Shown here one piece after another: positions 1 to 8,077 of a stretch of 64,000 bases of DNA. Source of the stretch: an uncultured Poribacteria bacterium (GTDB lineage Bacteria; Poribacteria; WGA-4E; WGA-3G). How positions within the stretch are numbered: the first letter of the stretch is position 1; every line of letters begins with the position of its first letter. The stretch lies in NCBI GenBank assembly GCA_951828385.1, contig OX639973.1, positions 2,719,200 through 2,783,199 on the forward strand. Reading direction: 5' to 3'. Below the pieces are notes generated by a model. It was not told where the DNA came from. It did not search any database and saw only the letters and a list, made by a program, of their open reading frames with translations. Both the position numbers and the translations under genes were made by a program.

Positions 1-1
1 G

Positions 2-196
2 CACCCGGACATCGTTGCGAAACTCCACGCCGCTGCCGTTGATGAGATTGAACGCCGCGGCACAGACCCCGCACTGATGGCATGGCTCCGAAGCGGTGGT
101 GAAGACGCATTCCCCGCCGCAGCCAATTACTGGAACGGCTTCCCCGGACCCGAAGGTTACCGCCCCTACTTCGGTAAACTCTACACCGGCGAGTAA
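2..196 (+). CDS. C-terminal fragment of a probable sulfatase
   Basis: The reading frame is open from the window edge to a TAA at 194-196, so only the last 64 residues are visible. The fragment begins with a His-Pro-Asp-Ile-Val helix and ends in an aromatic tail containing GYRPYFGKLY. Arylsulfatase-type proteins often end this way: a helix after the 'nLA..hPdvv' segment, then a YF...Y tail. The catalytic FGly motif would lie outside the window, so the call rests on tail resemblance only. It could be another alkaline-phosphatase-superfamily enzyme. Confidence 0.45.
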   Translation, partial: HPDIVAKLHAAAVDEIERRGTDPALMAWLRSGGEDAFPAAANYWNGFPGPEGYRPYFGKLYTGE

Positions 197-205
197 GCCT
201 CCCTT

Positions 206-252
206 GATCCCCAGGCCGGTAGGTGCGGTTTGCAACCGCACCGGATCCTACG
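206..252. repeat. Intergenic palindromic repeat, copy A
   Basis: A perfect 9-bp stem, GGTGCGGTT (222-230) and AACCGCACC (234-242), closes on a TGC loop. It is bordered by GATCC on both sides. A diverged copy with the same frame of conserved bases lies at 7868-7913, and a longer-armed relative lies at 17772-17858. It follows the sulfatase-like stop closely and could act as a transcript 3' hairpin, although no T-run follows. Confidence 0.6.
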
Positions 253-384
253 CGAAAACCTTCTCGCCACATCTTTGTGTTTCCAAAAGATACAGACTTG
301 ACAAGGACTTTAGGTTTTGATAACATATTAACATTGAACAAGGCGTGCAACCCAGGAAAGATAACCCTTTTAAGGAGTTCTGTG

Positions 385-615
385 ATGAAGAATGCAAAAC
401 TGCAAAAGCAAGCGATGATGTTAATCGAGCGACTCCCAAAGAAAAAACTCAAAGCTGCTATAGATTATATGACTTATCTCCATGACAAGGAAGCGTGGGA
501 AGCAACTTATGAATTGGCATGCAATCCTGAAATTGCCAAGGACCTAGAAGAAGCTGAAGCCGATATGAAGGCTGGTCGGCTTAAAAGTTGGGCTGATGTT
601 AAGCGTGACGTTTGA
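385..615 (+). CDS. Antitoxin of a type II toxin-antitoxin pair
   Basis: This 76-residue protein is placed upstream of a RelE/ParE-like toxin and overlaps it by 20 bases, the usual antitoxin-first arrangement. The start ATG at 385 has a good ribosome site (TAAGGAG, 371-377), which rules out the longer frame from 223. The N-terminus is helical (LIERLPKKKLKAAIDYM). The C-terminus is acidic then basic (DLEEAEADMKAGRLKSWADVKRD), like the toxin-wrapping tail of RelB/Phd-type antitoxins. I cannot place it in one antitoxin family with certainty. Confidence 0.7.
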   Translation: MKNAKLQKQAMMLIERLPKKKLKAAIDYMTYLHDKEAWEATYELACNPEIAKDLEEAEADMKAGRLKSWADVKRDV

Positions 616-871
616 AATACAATTCACCAACAAGGCACAAACACATTATAACAGCCTTGATGCGAATATGACACGCCGAATCAACAGAGCAATCGATCAG
701 TTAGTCCAGAACCCATTCTTTGGACCCAATATCGCCAAACTCAAAGGGTCCAACACGAGACGATATCGCTATCGTGTTGGAAACTATAGGATCATCTATG
801 AAGTAGATACACAACATCAAAAATGCTTTGTCATAAGTATCTCCACGCGTGGAAGATCATATCATCCTTAA
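596..871 (+). CDS. RelE/ParE-family toxin
   Basis: This 91-residue protein has the RelE/ParE fold pattern. It starts with beta strand FEIQFTNKAQTHY, continues with two helices, and ends with the family hallmark RYRVGNYRIIYEVD (about residues 57-70) and a final strand FVISISTRGRSYH. Such toxins cut mRNA on the ribosome (RelE) or poison gyrase (ParE); the sequence alone does not decide which. The ATG at 596 lies inside the antitoxin gene, which implies translational coupling. A GTG at 605 is an alternative start. The basic C-terminus with R and H residues fits an mRNA interferase. Confidence 0.8.
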   Translation: MLSVTFEIQFTNKAQTHYNSLDANMTRRINRAIDQLVQNPFFGPNIAKLKGSNTRRYRYRVGNYRIIYEVDTQHQKCFVISISTRGRSYHP

Positions 872-1006
872 TCCAACACCATAGGATCCGAGCATAGACC
901 TAACTTCTTAGAGGCATCATGTCAAGAACACGCAGTTACTAACATCTCCCGCTTTCAAAACCTCTCTGAGCTTTCAAACGTGTCTCTGACACAGGAGAAA
1001 TTACTT

Positions 1007-2056
1007 ATGCCACGCACATACAAAGCCTGTCTCGTCGGATGTGGACGGATGGGCGCGACCATCGACGATGAAGTCGCAGGACGACCCGACAGTTTTATAT
1101 GGCAACCCTTCTCACACGCCGCTGCAGCCGTCGCATGTGAGCGGACTGACCTCGTTGCTGTTTCCGATGTCTTTGAGGAGAAAGCTGAAGCCATCAGAAA
1201 ACGCTACGGCGCCGAACGCGCCTATACAGATTATCAAGAGATGATTGAAAAAGAGAAACCCGACATCATCTGTCTCGCCACGCGTCCCGGTCCACACGCC
1301 GACATTACTGTTTTTGCTGCCGAGAACAACGTCAAGGGTATCTACTGCGAAAAACCGCTCTGCTGCTCTATGGAAGAGGCAGACATCATGGTAGATGTCG
1401 TCCAAAAGCACGGTGTCAAATTCAACTACGGCACGCAGCGTCGCTATATGCCGATCTACCGCAAGGTACGAGAACTCGTCGATGCCGGCGAAATCGGTAA
1501 TGTGCTCTGCACCATCGCCCAGTACGGTGCCGGTTCTGCGCTCTGGGGCTTAACGCACGCCGCCGATATGCTCCTCTTCCTCGCCGGTGACCCAGAGGTA
1601 GACTTCGTTCAAGGCGCGATTATATGCAATGATTCAGATTGGGATGGCAACCGTCTCAATGCCGATCCGGGTATTGCTTGCGGCTACATCCGCTATTCCA
1701 ACGGGGTTCACGGCTATAATACCGCAGGCACCGGCCCCGAATATGAGGTCTGCGGTACGAGTGGCAAGATCCGTATCCAGAACAACAGCAGAGAAATCCA
1801 ATTCCGTAAAAAGGACGGCACCTTCTTTGAAGAGGTACCCTTTCCAGAGACATCCCGCGCGACAGGCACCGTGATGGGTATCACAGACATTGCCGAAGCA
1901 CTCGACGAAGACCGCGAAACCAAGGGACCCGTTCATCTTGCGCGTCGTAGTCAGGAAACGCTCATGGGCATGATTGAATCGCATCGACTCGGTGGCAAGC
2001 ACATCTCACTTCCGATGGAAAACCGTTCCCTCTACGTCACCAGAGATAACTGGTAA
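1007..2056 (+). CDS. Gfo/Idh/MocA family oxidoreductase
   Basis: This is an NAD(P)-dependent sugar or inositol dehydrogenase-like protein of 349 residues. The Rossmann motif GCGRMG is near residue 11. The conserved EKPL motif near residue 115 carries the family lysine, and a T-H-A-A-D motif near residue 183 fits the catalytic His/Asp site. The C-terminal half is the usual open beta-sheet domain. The ATG at 1007 has AGGAG (993-997) at good spacing; a GTG at 980 would add nine residues without a ribosome site. It stands alone between a toxin-antitoxin pair and a repeat-rich spacer, so the substrate cannot be inferred from neighbours. Confidence 0.85.
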   Translation: MPRTYKACLVGCGRMGATIDDEVAGRPDSFIWQPFSHAAAAVACERTDLVAVSDVFEEKAEAIRKRYGAERAYTDYQEMIEKEKPDIICLATRPGPHADITVFAAENNVKGIYCEKPLCCSMEEADIMVDVVQKHGVKFNYGTQRRYMPIYRKVRELVDAGEIGNVLCTIAQYGAGSALWGLTHAADMLLFLAGDPEVDFVQGAIICNDSDWDGNRLNADPGIACGYIRYSNGVHGYNTAGTGPEYEVCGTSGKIRIQNNSREIQFRKKDGTFFEEVPFPETSRATGTVMGITDIAEALDEDRETKGPVHLARRSQETLMGMIESHRLGGKHISLPMENRSLYVTRDNW

Positions 2057-2080
2057 TCGGTTCGCTCACTTCGTCCGTTT

Positions 2081-2400
2081 TCAGTTATCGGTTATCAGAA
2101 GAATGGTTATAAGTTATAAGTTATAAGTTAAGAGGGTTCTTGGAACAGTTCCGTTCTCTGTGAAGGGTTCCACAGAAACTTCTTTAACTGTTAACGAAAA
2201 GGTTTTTCGCAGAAAAACCGAACTTATAACCTATAACCACTGATAACTGAAAGATTTTTTTCGCAGAGGAATAGTCATCAGTCATCAGTTATCAGTTACA
2301 AGAGGGTTGAGAGCGTCCCAAAGTCTCTTAACTGACAACTGACGACTGAAAGATTTTTTGAAAAAAAATCGTACTGAAAACTATTCCTCTGAAAACTGAC
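2081..2400. repeat. Two adjacent inverted heptad-repeat elements
   Basis: This gene-free spacer is built from seven-base tandem repeats. The first element (2081-2250) has a left arm with TTATAAG repeated three times and TCAGTTATC units. Its right arm is the inverse (CTTATAAC, CTATAACC, TGATAACTGA). The second (2266-2389) has CATCAGT/TATCAGT heptads on the left and AACTGACAACTGACGACTG on the right, closed by GAGGAATAG and CTATTCCTC. Two short inner palindromes (GGTTTTT and AAAAACC) sit in the first. Related elements lie near 32114, 35647, 38093, 49357 and 54150. Confidence 0.7.
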
Positions 2401-2416
2401 AACTACTCATCCAAAA

Positions 2417-3403
2417 ATGAACTTAGACACCCAAATCCAGCAATTCCGTGAAACCTTTTACAACGTCAAAGCCGAAGTCCAAAAGCGGATTGTCGGTCAG
2501 GACGCGATTATTGAAGGCGTGCTTTTTTGCCTACTCGCCAACGGGCACGCGCTCCTCGAAGGTATTCCGGGCTTAGGCAAGACGCAGTTGATCCACACCC
2601 TCAGCGAAGCACTCGATCTCGCTTACAAACGCATCCAGTTCACACCGGACATGATGCCCTCGGACATTACCGGTACAACGCTCCTCGTTGAAGACGAACG
2701 CGGTGGAAGGCAACTCGAATTCCAACAGGGACCTATTTTCGCGCAACTGATCCTCGCCGATGAAATCAACCGCGCTACACCCCGCACGCAATCCGCACTC
2801 CTTGAGGCGATGCAGGAACGCACTGTCACCGTCGGACGTACCAGCCATAAGTTAGAAGAACCGTTCTGCGTCTTAGCAACACAAAATCCGCTGGAAATGG
2901 AAGGCACTTACCCGCTCCCAGAGGCACAACTCGATCGGTTTCTATTCAAACTCCTCATCGACTTCCCAAACGAGGACGAGATCGTCGAAATCCTACGCCG
3001 CACCACATCCGGTACTGACATCACCATCGACAAAACTACAGATGCCGAAACACTCAACGCAATGCGCCGACTTGTCCCGCAAGTGCCCATCGCCGAGCAT
3101 GTGGAACGTTATATCATCCGACTCGTCCGTGCGACACACCCAGATGCTGAAGATGCACCCGATATCGTGAAACAGTATGTCCACCTCGGCGCGGGCATCC
3201 GAAGCGTCCAAGCCATAGCTCTCACTGCCAAAATCAACGCCCTCCTCGACGAACGCTACAACGTCGCCTTTTCAGACATCGATGCCGTCCTGCTCCCCGC
3301 ACTCCGTCACCGCATTCTCCTCAACTTCGAGGGACAAGGCGAAGGCATTGAACCCGCCACTATCGTCACCGAAGTCCAAAACACTATAATTCCCACACCC
3401 TAA
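2417..3403 (+). CDS. MoxR-family AAA+ ATPase
   Basis: This 328-residue MoxR-type chaperone ATPase carries Walker A GIPGLGKT (about residues 49-56), Walker B LILADE (about 112-117) followed by INRATPRTQSALLEAMQE, the sensor-1 segment LATQNP, and a C-terminal lid domain. MoxR proteins help assemble or activate partners, usually with a downstream DUF58 or VWA protein. Here no DUF58 gene follows; the next gene is a Fic protein after a 430-bp spacer. A VWA protein is present but 40 kb away. The lack of partners makes this an orphan or a rearranged operon. Confidence 0.9.
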   Translation: MNLDTQIQQFRETFYNVKAEVQKRIVGQDAIIEGVLFCLLANGHALLEGIPGLGKTQLIHTLSEALDLAYKRIQFTPDMMPSDITGTTLLVEDERGGRQLEFQQGPIFAQLILADEINRATPRTQSALLEAMQERTVTVGRTSHKLEEPFCVLATQNPLEMEGTYPLPEAQLDRFLFKLLIDFPNEDEIVEILRRTTSGTDITIDKTTDAETLNAMRRLVPQVPIAEHVERYIIRLVRATHPDAEDAPDIVKQYVHLGAGIRSVQAIALTAKINALLDERYNVAFSDIDAVLLPALRHRILLNFEGQGEGIEPATIVTEVQNTIIPTP

Positions 3404-3732
3404 TTCCTATGCCTGTCGTTATTACCAAAAACACCCGAAAATGAAAACCCATAAAAGACGTGTGTTCCTCAAAAGCAGTCCTCTTCCCAGTAACGGGTGG
3501 GGACCCCGGTTCGTAGTCGCGCAATTCTGCGGCGTACTCGCCTACCCCTTGATAAAGGGGTTGCGACGTGCATTATCGCGCGTTATGTAAGTCCTATTTT
3601 TTTTGTAGCATAACCTGTTAGGTTGTGCCAGTGTGAATGCCTGTCATAGGCATTCACACTGTTTGAGAATGTCCAATTAACTCTAAGATCTACTATAAAA
3701 CTGAACAGTTCTGTGCAGAATTAATTAACCTC
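3404..3732. other. Gene-free spacer with hairpins
   Basis: No convincing gene is present. The stretch holds a short hairpin ACCCCTT/AAGGGGT near 3543-3560, a hairpin around AACCTGTTAGGTT (3612-3624), and a strong 14-bp palindrome at 3629-3661. The segment TAAGTCCTATTTTTTTTGTAGCA resembles the left end of the MITE-like element at 17612 (TTAGGACTTACGCA and TTTTGTAGCA), so it may be a decayed relative. Confidence 0.5.
3629..3661. terminator. Perfect 14-bp hairpin, terminator-like
   Basis: CAGTGTGAATGCCT (3629-3642) and AGGCATTCACACTG (3648-3661) form a perfect stem with a five-base loop. No T-run follows on the plus strand, so it is not a classical intrinsic terminator. It could be a bidirectional structure or a small repeat. 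Confidence 0.45.
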
Positions 3733-3761
3733 TTGACATCCGTTTGAACCTACACTATAAT
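3733..3761 (+). promoter_or_regulatory. Sigma-70-type promoter for the Fic gene
   Basis: TTGACA (3733-3738), 17 bases, then TATAAT (3756-3761) match both consensus boxes exactly. The -10 box overlaps the upstream in-frame ATG codons at 3744 and 3762. Those codons would therefore not be in the transcript, so the Fic start must be further downstream, at 3834. Confidence 0.75.
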
Positions 3762-3833
3762 ATGAAATCATCAAAAATCGGAAAAAATGACAATGAAAAT
3801 TCACTATTTTCAAAAAGAGGCAAAAAGGGTAAT

Positions 3834-4961
3834 ATGAACGATTTTACAGCGGGCGTATACCGACAACAACGAGAATATAAGAGTTTTACACCATCCTTCA
3901 TCAACTGTCCTTTTACTTGGGAGAACCGACAAATAGATCAGTTAATTGAACAAGCCACAAATCTTTTGGGAGCACTCAACGCTTACGCGGAAATCGTACC
4001 AGATGTCGATTTTTCGATTCCGATGAGCATTGCAAAAGAAGCAATAGACTCTAATCTGATTGAAGGCACAAAAACTGAGGTTGATGAGGTTGTTCTGCCA
4101 CAAACAGAGATTCCAGCAATCCGACAGGCTGATTGGCAAGAGGTCCAAAATTATATTGAAGCGATGAATTTCGCGATAGCCGAACTCCCAAGAATCCCAC
4201 TTTCAATGCGACTTCTTAAGGATGTCCATAAAATATTGATGTCTGGTGTTCGTGGAAAACATAAGGCACCCGGCGAAATCCGCAGAAGTCAAAATTGGAT
4301 TGGTGGTTCATCGCTCGCTGATGCACTTTTTATTCCCCCTTCACCCGAAGAGCTTCCAGACCTCCTAAGTGATTTAGAAAAATTCTGGCATAACAAATCA
4401 CTCCAATTGCCCTATCTTATTAAGATCGCTATCACACACTATCAGTTTGAAACCATCCATCCTTTTCTGGACGGAAATGGCAGGTGCGGAAGACTCTTAA
4501 TTGTTTTGCAACTCATTGACGCACAATTACTGGACAAGCCTGCACTTTATGCATCTACCTTTTTTGAAAAAAATAAAATTTCATACTACAATTCGCTCAC
4601 TCGCGTCCGCACAGCAAACGACTTGGAACAGTGGATCGTATTTTTCTTAATCGGAATCGTTGAAACCGCACAACACGGACTCAAAACATTCAAAGCAATT
4701 ATTGCGCTCCGTCAAGAATATGATACCAAAATCCTAATGCTCGGGTCCCGAGCGAAAAATGCACAAAAGTTGCTGCAACACATGTATGCAACCCCTATTA
4801 TTACCGCGAGATCAGTTGAAAAGGAATTAGACATTAGTTTTTCAAGTGCGAATCGACTGCTAAAATCCTTGACAGCACTCGGTGTACTGAAGGAGACTAC
4901 AGGACACTCCCGCAACCGCCTTTTCGTATTGGAAAAATACCTAAATCTCTTCAGAAGTTAG
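3834..4961 (+). CDS. Fic family protein (class II-like) with winged helix
   Basis: This is a 375-residue Fic enzyme, predicted to transfer AMP or a related group onto target proteins. The catalytic motif HPFLDGNGRCGR (about residue 208) is complete, with His, Asp, Asn and both Arg. An upstream SNLIEG motif (about residue 73) matches the (S/T)xxxE(G/N) inhibitory helix, so activity is probably self-blocked. The N-terminus GVYRQQREYKSFTPSFI is typical of this subfamily. The last 80 residues form a winged-helix domain (ITARSVEKELDISFSSANRLLKSL). The start at 3834 is set by the consensus promoter at 3733-3761. No antitoxin-like gene is adjacent. Confidence 0.88.
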   Translation: MNDFTAGVYRQQREYKSFTPSFINCPFTWENRQIDQLIEQATNLLGALNAYAEIVPDVDFSIPMSIAKEAIDSNLIEGTKTEVDEVVLPQTEIPAIRQADWQEVQNYIEAMNFAIAELPRIPLSMRLLKDVHKILMSGVRGKHKAPGEIRRSQNWIGGSSLADALFIPPSPEELPDLLSDLEKFWHNKSLQLPYLIKIAITHYQFETIHPFLDGNGRCGRLLIVLQLIDAQLLDKPALYASTFFEKNKISYYNSLTRVRTANDLEQWIVFFLIGIVETAQHGLKTFKAIIALRQEYDTKILMLGSRAKNAQKLLQHMYATPIITARSVEKELDISFSSANRLLKSLTALGVLKETTGHSRNRLFVLEKYLNLFRS

Positions 4962-4988
4962 CAAATCCCACACAAAAATGAGGAAATT

Positions 4989-5579
4989 ATGACGATGAAG
5001 ACATCCGAAGCATATTACACGCCCGAAGAATACATCACTTTAGAACGCAAGGCAATCCCTGACGCTGAGATCGTTAGAAGCGAATATATCAACGGTAAAA
5101 TAATTGGAAGATCCAGTTCTAACCTTTCACACAATCTTATTACAGGCAACATTGTCGCTGGACTTTACACCCGTTTGAAAAGCAGTGGATGCTTCGTTTT
5201 CGCTAACGAAATGCGTGTCAGTATTCCCGCAGCAAATTCTTATTTTTATCCTGATATTGGTATCGTTTGTGAAGAACCCCGCTTTGAAGACGATGTTTTT
5301 GATATACTCCTCAACCCTATAGTCGTTGTAGAAGTGCTCTCTCCATCAACAGAGGCTTATGATAGAGGCGACAAATTCGCACACTACCGACAACTCCACT
5401 CCTTGCAAGAATACATCCTCGTTTCTCAAGACAAGGTGAATATTGATCACTACGTCCGACACGCAACACAGTGGATTCTCACCGATTTTCAAAAACTTGA
5501 GCAGCATCTCCCCGTCACCTCAATCCAACGTGAACTCCCTTTACAAGAGATATACGAAAACGTCCCGTTCCCCGAATAG
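4989..5579 (+). CDS. Uma2 family (DUF820) putative endonuclease
   Basis: This 196-residue protein has a PD-(D/E)xK fold of the Uma2 family. The motif YPDIGIV (about residue 92) gives the Asp, and NPIVVVEVLSPSTEAYDRGDKFAHYR (about residues 109-134) gives the Glu and the downstream charged helix. These genes are multicopy in cyanobacteria, Poribacteria and other phyla, and their biological role is poorly known. The ATG at 4989 follows GAGG at 4980-4983. A second ATG at 4995 is possible. It lies 27 bp after the Fic gene and just before an IS607 insertion. Confidence 0.8.
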   Translation: MTMKTSEAYYTPEEYITLERKAIPDAEIVRSEYINGKIIGRSSSNLSHNLITGNIVAGLYTRLKSSGCFVFANEMRVSIPAANSYFYPDIGIVCEEPRFEDDVFDILLNPIVVVEVLSPSTEAYDRGDKFAHYRQLHSLQEYILVSQDKVNIDHYVRHATQWILTDFQKLEQHLPVTSIQRELPLQEIYENVPFPE

Positions 5580-5699
5580 CACGAGTTCTGCGCGAATTAT
5601 CGCACCTTAAAACTCACGACCTCTGCAAACATCGCCCAAGAATTAGAAACCGTTGTGTAGGACCTATACAAATCTCACAAATCTGTTAAAATGTATTGA

Positions 5700-5860
5700 A
5701 ATCTATACAAATCTAACAGAGATGTTTGACTGTTGCCATACTTCCTGCTTCAGCGTCCACTGCCTCACAAGTGAGGTCTTACACGGACTCCACAGGCGTT
5801 TAGCGTCTCCTCGCAACTCGTGGCGACGGGTAAAGGTCAAGCAGGACACAGATTGATAGC
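5700..5860 (-). ncRNA. Putative omega/reRNA region of TnpB
   Basis: Read on the minus strand, the end of tnpB and the region after it contain GACCTCACTTGTGAGGC (stem CCTCAC/GTGAGG, near 5763-5779), then GTGGACGCTGAAGCAGGAAG (5741-5760). This pattern is characteristic of the right end of TnpB elements. In this family the guide RNA starts inside the tnpB coding sequence and ends at the element border, with the guide taken from flanking DNA. The exact 5' and 3' ends cannot be set by eye. Confidence 0.5.
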
Positions 5861-6928
5861 CGCGTTGAGGTCTCTGTCACATTCAAAGCCACATTCGGAG
5901 CAGTGATAGGTGCGTTCAGAGAGCGTCAAATCTGCTTTCTTGTGTCCGCAGTTGCTACAGGTTTTAGAACTCGCAAAGAATTGCGGTGCTTCGTCTATCG
6001 GTATACCCCGCCGGTCTGCCTTGTATTTGAGTTTAGAGAGAAAGCCACCAAGTGCTGAATCGGATAATGCTTTTGCGAGTTTACGGTTCTTTAGCATGTT
6101 GGTAACCTTGAGCGTCTCAATACCAATAGCAGAGGCTTTGCGAACAATGCGTATTGTGGCTTGGTGGTGAGCGTCTTCACGGATATTCGCGATACGTGCG
6201 TGGACAGAAGATAGCATAGACTTTGCTTTATACCAGTTCTGACTACCTTTCTGCCTACGAGAGAGCCGACGGTTGGCACGTGCTAACTTCCGCTCATATC
6301 GCTTTAGCGGGCGTGGGTTGTCGTAAGTATCGCCATTAGAACAGGTCGCAAGCGTATTGATACCTACGTCTATGCCTATAGGTTGCTTATCGTCAAATAG
6401 AACAGGCTGGTGCTTGTAGTTGTTGCTATCGAGGCGTCTGACGGTGATAGAGGCATACCATTTGTCATTGTGTTTTGACACAACGACCTTGGTGATTTCA
6501 CCCGTCCAGCGCAGTTCCTCACGCATGCGTATCCACCCTATTTTGGGGAGGTTGATACGTTTCTTATGGACTTCAACAGTTCCGTAGCCATTGTCTGCTT
6601 GGTATGAACATTTACCAGATCGGTTCTTATAGACGGGGAACTTGTTTTGTCCTTTTTTCCAGCGTGTAACAGCGTCTCCAAGATTGTGGATAGCATTCTT
6701 AGACGCATTCTGTGAGAGGTCTTTACACCAGTCAAACTTATCGTATTTGACAGCGTTAAACTCACGCTTTATGTCAACATGACTTCGCCATTCGTCTTGG
6801 TCTAAGCCGACTTTGAAGGACGACAAACCAAAGTTGAAGGCAACACGGGCATAGCCAGCATGTTGAGACATTTGCGTAGATTGCTTCTTATTCGGATTCA
6901 GGGCTATCTTCTGTGTGCGGAGTGCCAA
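5837..6928 (-). CDS. tnpB: TnpB RNA-guided nuclease (IS607 accessory)
   Basis: This 363-residue TnpB is the RuvC-type relative of Cas12. The RuvC-I motif GIDVGINTLAT has Asp near residue 187, RuvC-II is IGIETLKV with Glu near 271, and the zinc finger pairs are CSNC (324-327) and CSEC (343-346). RuvC-III is DRDLNAAIN (about 351-359). All catalytic residues are present, so it should be active. It overlaps the recombinase gene by 41 bases, as in other IS607 elements. TnpB cuts the empty donor site with an element-derived guide RNA and so favours retention of the transposon. Confidence 0.92.
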   Translation of the reverse strand: MALRTQKIALNPNKKQSTQMSQHAGYARVAFNFGLSSFKVGLDQDEWRSHVDIKREFNAVKYDKFDWCKDLSQNASKNAIHNLGDAVTRWKKGQNKFPVYKNRSGKCSYQADNGYGTVEVHKKRINLPKIGWIRMREELRWTGEITKVVVSKHNDKWYASITVRRLDSNNYKHQPVLFDDKQPIGIDVGINTLATCSNGDTYDNPRPLKRYERKLARANRRLSRRQKGSQNWYKAKSMLSSVHARIANIREDAHHQATIRIVRKASAIGIETLKVTNMLKNRKLAKALSDSALGGFLSKLKYKADRRGIPIDEAPQFFASSKTCSNCGHKKADLTLSERTYHCSECGFECDRDLNAAINLCPA

Positions 6929-7559
6929 AGTTGAGTTCCATTTGTTGTTTTTCTTCGGATACGATCTTCTCTATTTCTTCTGCCATTTTCTTGGACTTAT
7001 GAGAACGTCGTCCGTAGAGTTTCGCACAAAATACAGTCATGATTTCCAGGACATCTTGTGTGAGTTCTTCCTCAAAAGAAGGTTGCTCACCTTTATTGAT
7101 AATGACAACCTCTATACCTTTGAGTTCACAGATACGAAAGATTATCTCTCCACCAAATCGTAGAAGCCTGTCTTTGTGTGTGATAACCAGACGCGACATT
7201 TGACCCCGCACCAGTAACTCAAGGAGGCGGAGCAGTCCTTTCTTATTGTAGTTCATGCCACTGCCTAAATCTCGTATGATTTCAGTCTGCCACCCATTCT
7301 TATTGCAAAACGCTTCAAGGACGGCATGCTGACGTTCTAAATCTTCCTTTTGATCCGAACTCGAGACGCGGGCATAAGCAATCGTCGAATAGGCTAAATC
7401 ATTGACACCTAATAATTCTTGGAGACTATAGAGGCGAGTGCCTTTTGGTGTTCTTTTCGCAGGTTGGATAACACCACCTTCCTCCCAACGCCGAAGCGTT
7501 TGAGGATTAACACCGAGTATTTTAGCAGCTTCACCAATCTTAACAAATCTATCATTCAT
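6888..7559 (-). CDS. tnpA: IS607-family serine recombinase TnpA
   Basis: This 223-residue protein begins with a MerR-like helix-turn-helix (KIGEAAKILGVNPQTLRRWEEGG, residues about 6-29). A serine resolvase domain follows, with the YARVSSSDQKEDLERQ active-site motif near residue 66 and a LVITHKDRLLRFG motif. IS607 TnpA moves the element with little target specificity. I chose the ATG at 7559 because the HTH starts directly after it and a consensus promoter occupies the longer frame to 7595. That promoter ends six bases before the ATG, so the mRNA may be leaderless. Confidence 0.9.
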   Translation of the reverse strand: MNDRFVKIGEAAKILGVNPQTLRRWEEGGVIQPAKRTPKGTRLYSLQELLGVNDLAYSTIAYARVSSSDQKEDLERQHAVLEAFCNKNGWQTEIIRDLGSGMNYNKKGLLRLLELLVRGQMSRLVITHKDRLLRFGGEIIFRICELKGIEVVIINKGEQPSFEEELTQDVLEIMTVFCAKLYGRRSHKSKKMAEEIEKIVSEEKQQMELNFGTPHTEDSPESE

Positions 7560-7565
7560 ACTATA

Positions 7566-7595
7566 ATTATACCACATTTCTATAATGTTTGTCAA
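7566..7595 (-). promoter_or_regulatory. Consensus promoter of the IS607 tnpA
   Basis: On the minus strand TTGACA (7595-7590), 18 bases, then TATAAT (7571-7566) match the sigma-70 consensus. Initiation would fall at about the tnpA ATG (7559), giving a leaderless transcript. Confidence 0.65.
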
Positions 7596-7652
7596 ATAAA
7601 AACCTTACAATGTATAGAAAAATTAGATATGTGTAGGTTTGTCTAAATTTGA

Positions 7653-7859
7653 CTATATTTTACGACACTGCAACTTGCCCTCTACGGCTACCAGAAACAG
7701 TGCATCTTCCAAGCAGAAGACTCCGAAGAGGCAACGAAACACGTAGCGTTAGCACACCAAATCCTAAAAACCCTCGTCGCCTGCAACGCCATCAACGCAG
7801 AGCAAGACATAGTAAACATCACACCCCAAGACCCAAAAGCACTGGAGGACAAAAAATAA
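7653..7859 (+). pseudogene. 3' remnant of a gene cut by the IS607 insertion
   Basis: After an in-frame TGA at 7650, an open frame of 68 codons runs to TAA at 7857 without any start codon. Its product (LQLALYGYQKQCIFQAEDSE..., then HVALAHQILKTLVACNAINAEQ) looks like genuine helical protein. On the other side of the transposon, the frame 5580-5660 reads LTTSANIAQELETVV before a stop, and could be part of the same gene. The family is not recognised. The rest of 7596-8077 holds the palindromic repeat copy B and the mod promoter. Confidence 0.45.
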
Positions 7860-7867
7860 CTGTCTTG

Positions 7868-7913
7868 GATCCCAAAAAGGTAGGCACTGTTTGTAACTGC
7901 GCCGGATTTTACC
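7868..7913. repeat. Intergenic palindromic repeat, copy B
   Basis: This stretch shares GATCCC, GGTAGG, TTTG, AAC, GCCGGAT and a final CCTA-like end with the element at 206-252. The stem is degraded (GCACTGTTT against AACTGCGCC). Confidence 0.5.
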
Positions 7914-7998
7914 TATAGCCCTCGAATACTTCAAAAACCTCTTGAGTCGCGTAGCTACGGCATTTCTGTAGAATTTCGCTGTGGATACAATTTTTTTC

Positions 7999-8028
7999 TT
8001 GACATCACCAGCAAAATTCTGTTATGAT
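7999..8028 (+). promoter_or_regulatory. Promoter of the type III methylase gene
   Basis: TTGACA (7999-8004), 18 bases, TATGAT (8023-8028), with about 40 bases of leader before the ATG at 8078. Confidence 0.6.
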
Positions 8029-8077
8029 TAAAGGGTAATCTAAAATCCTGACTTTCAGATAACGAGATCAGAAAAAT

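Larger units (their letters stand above)
5655..7645 (-). mobile_element. IS607-type element (serine tnpA + tnpB)
   Basis: Two overlapping minus-strand genes, a MerR-HTH serine recombinase and TnpB, define an IS607-like transposon. The tnpB-distal end holds the palindromic sequence expected of the guide-RNA region. Ends are not certain. Both flanks carry TGTGTAGG (about 5653 and 7630), and the left flank has two copies of CTATACAAATCT (5663 and 5700). The boundaries are estimates within about 80 bases. Open reading frame remnants on both sides suggest it landed in a gene. Confidence 0.75.
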
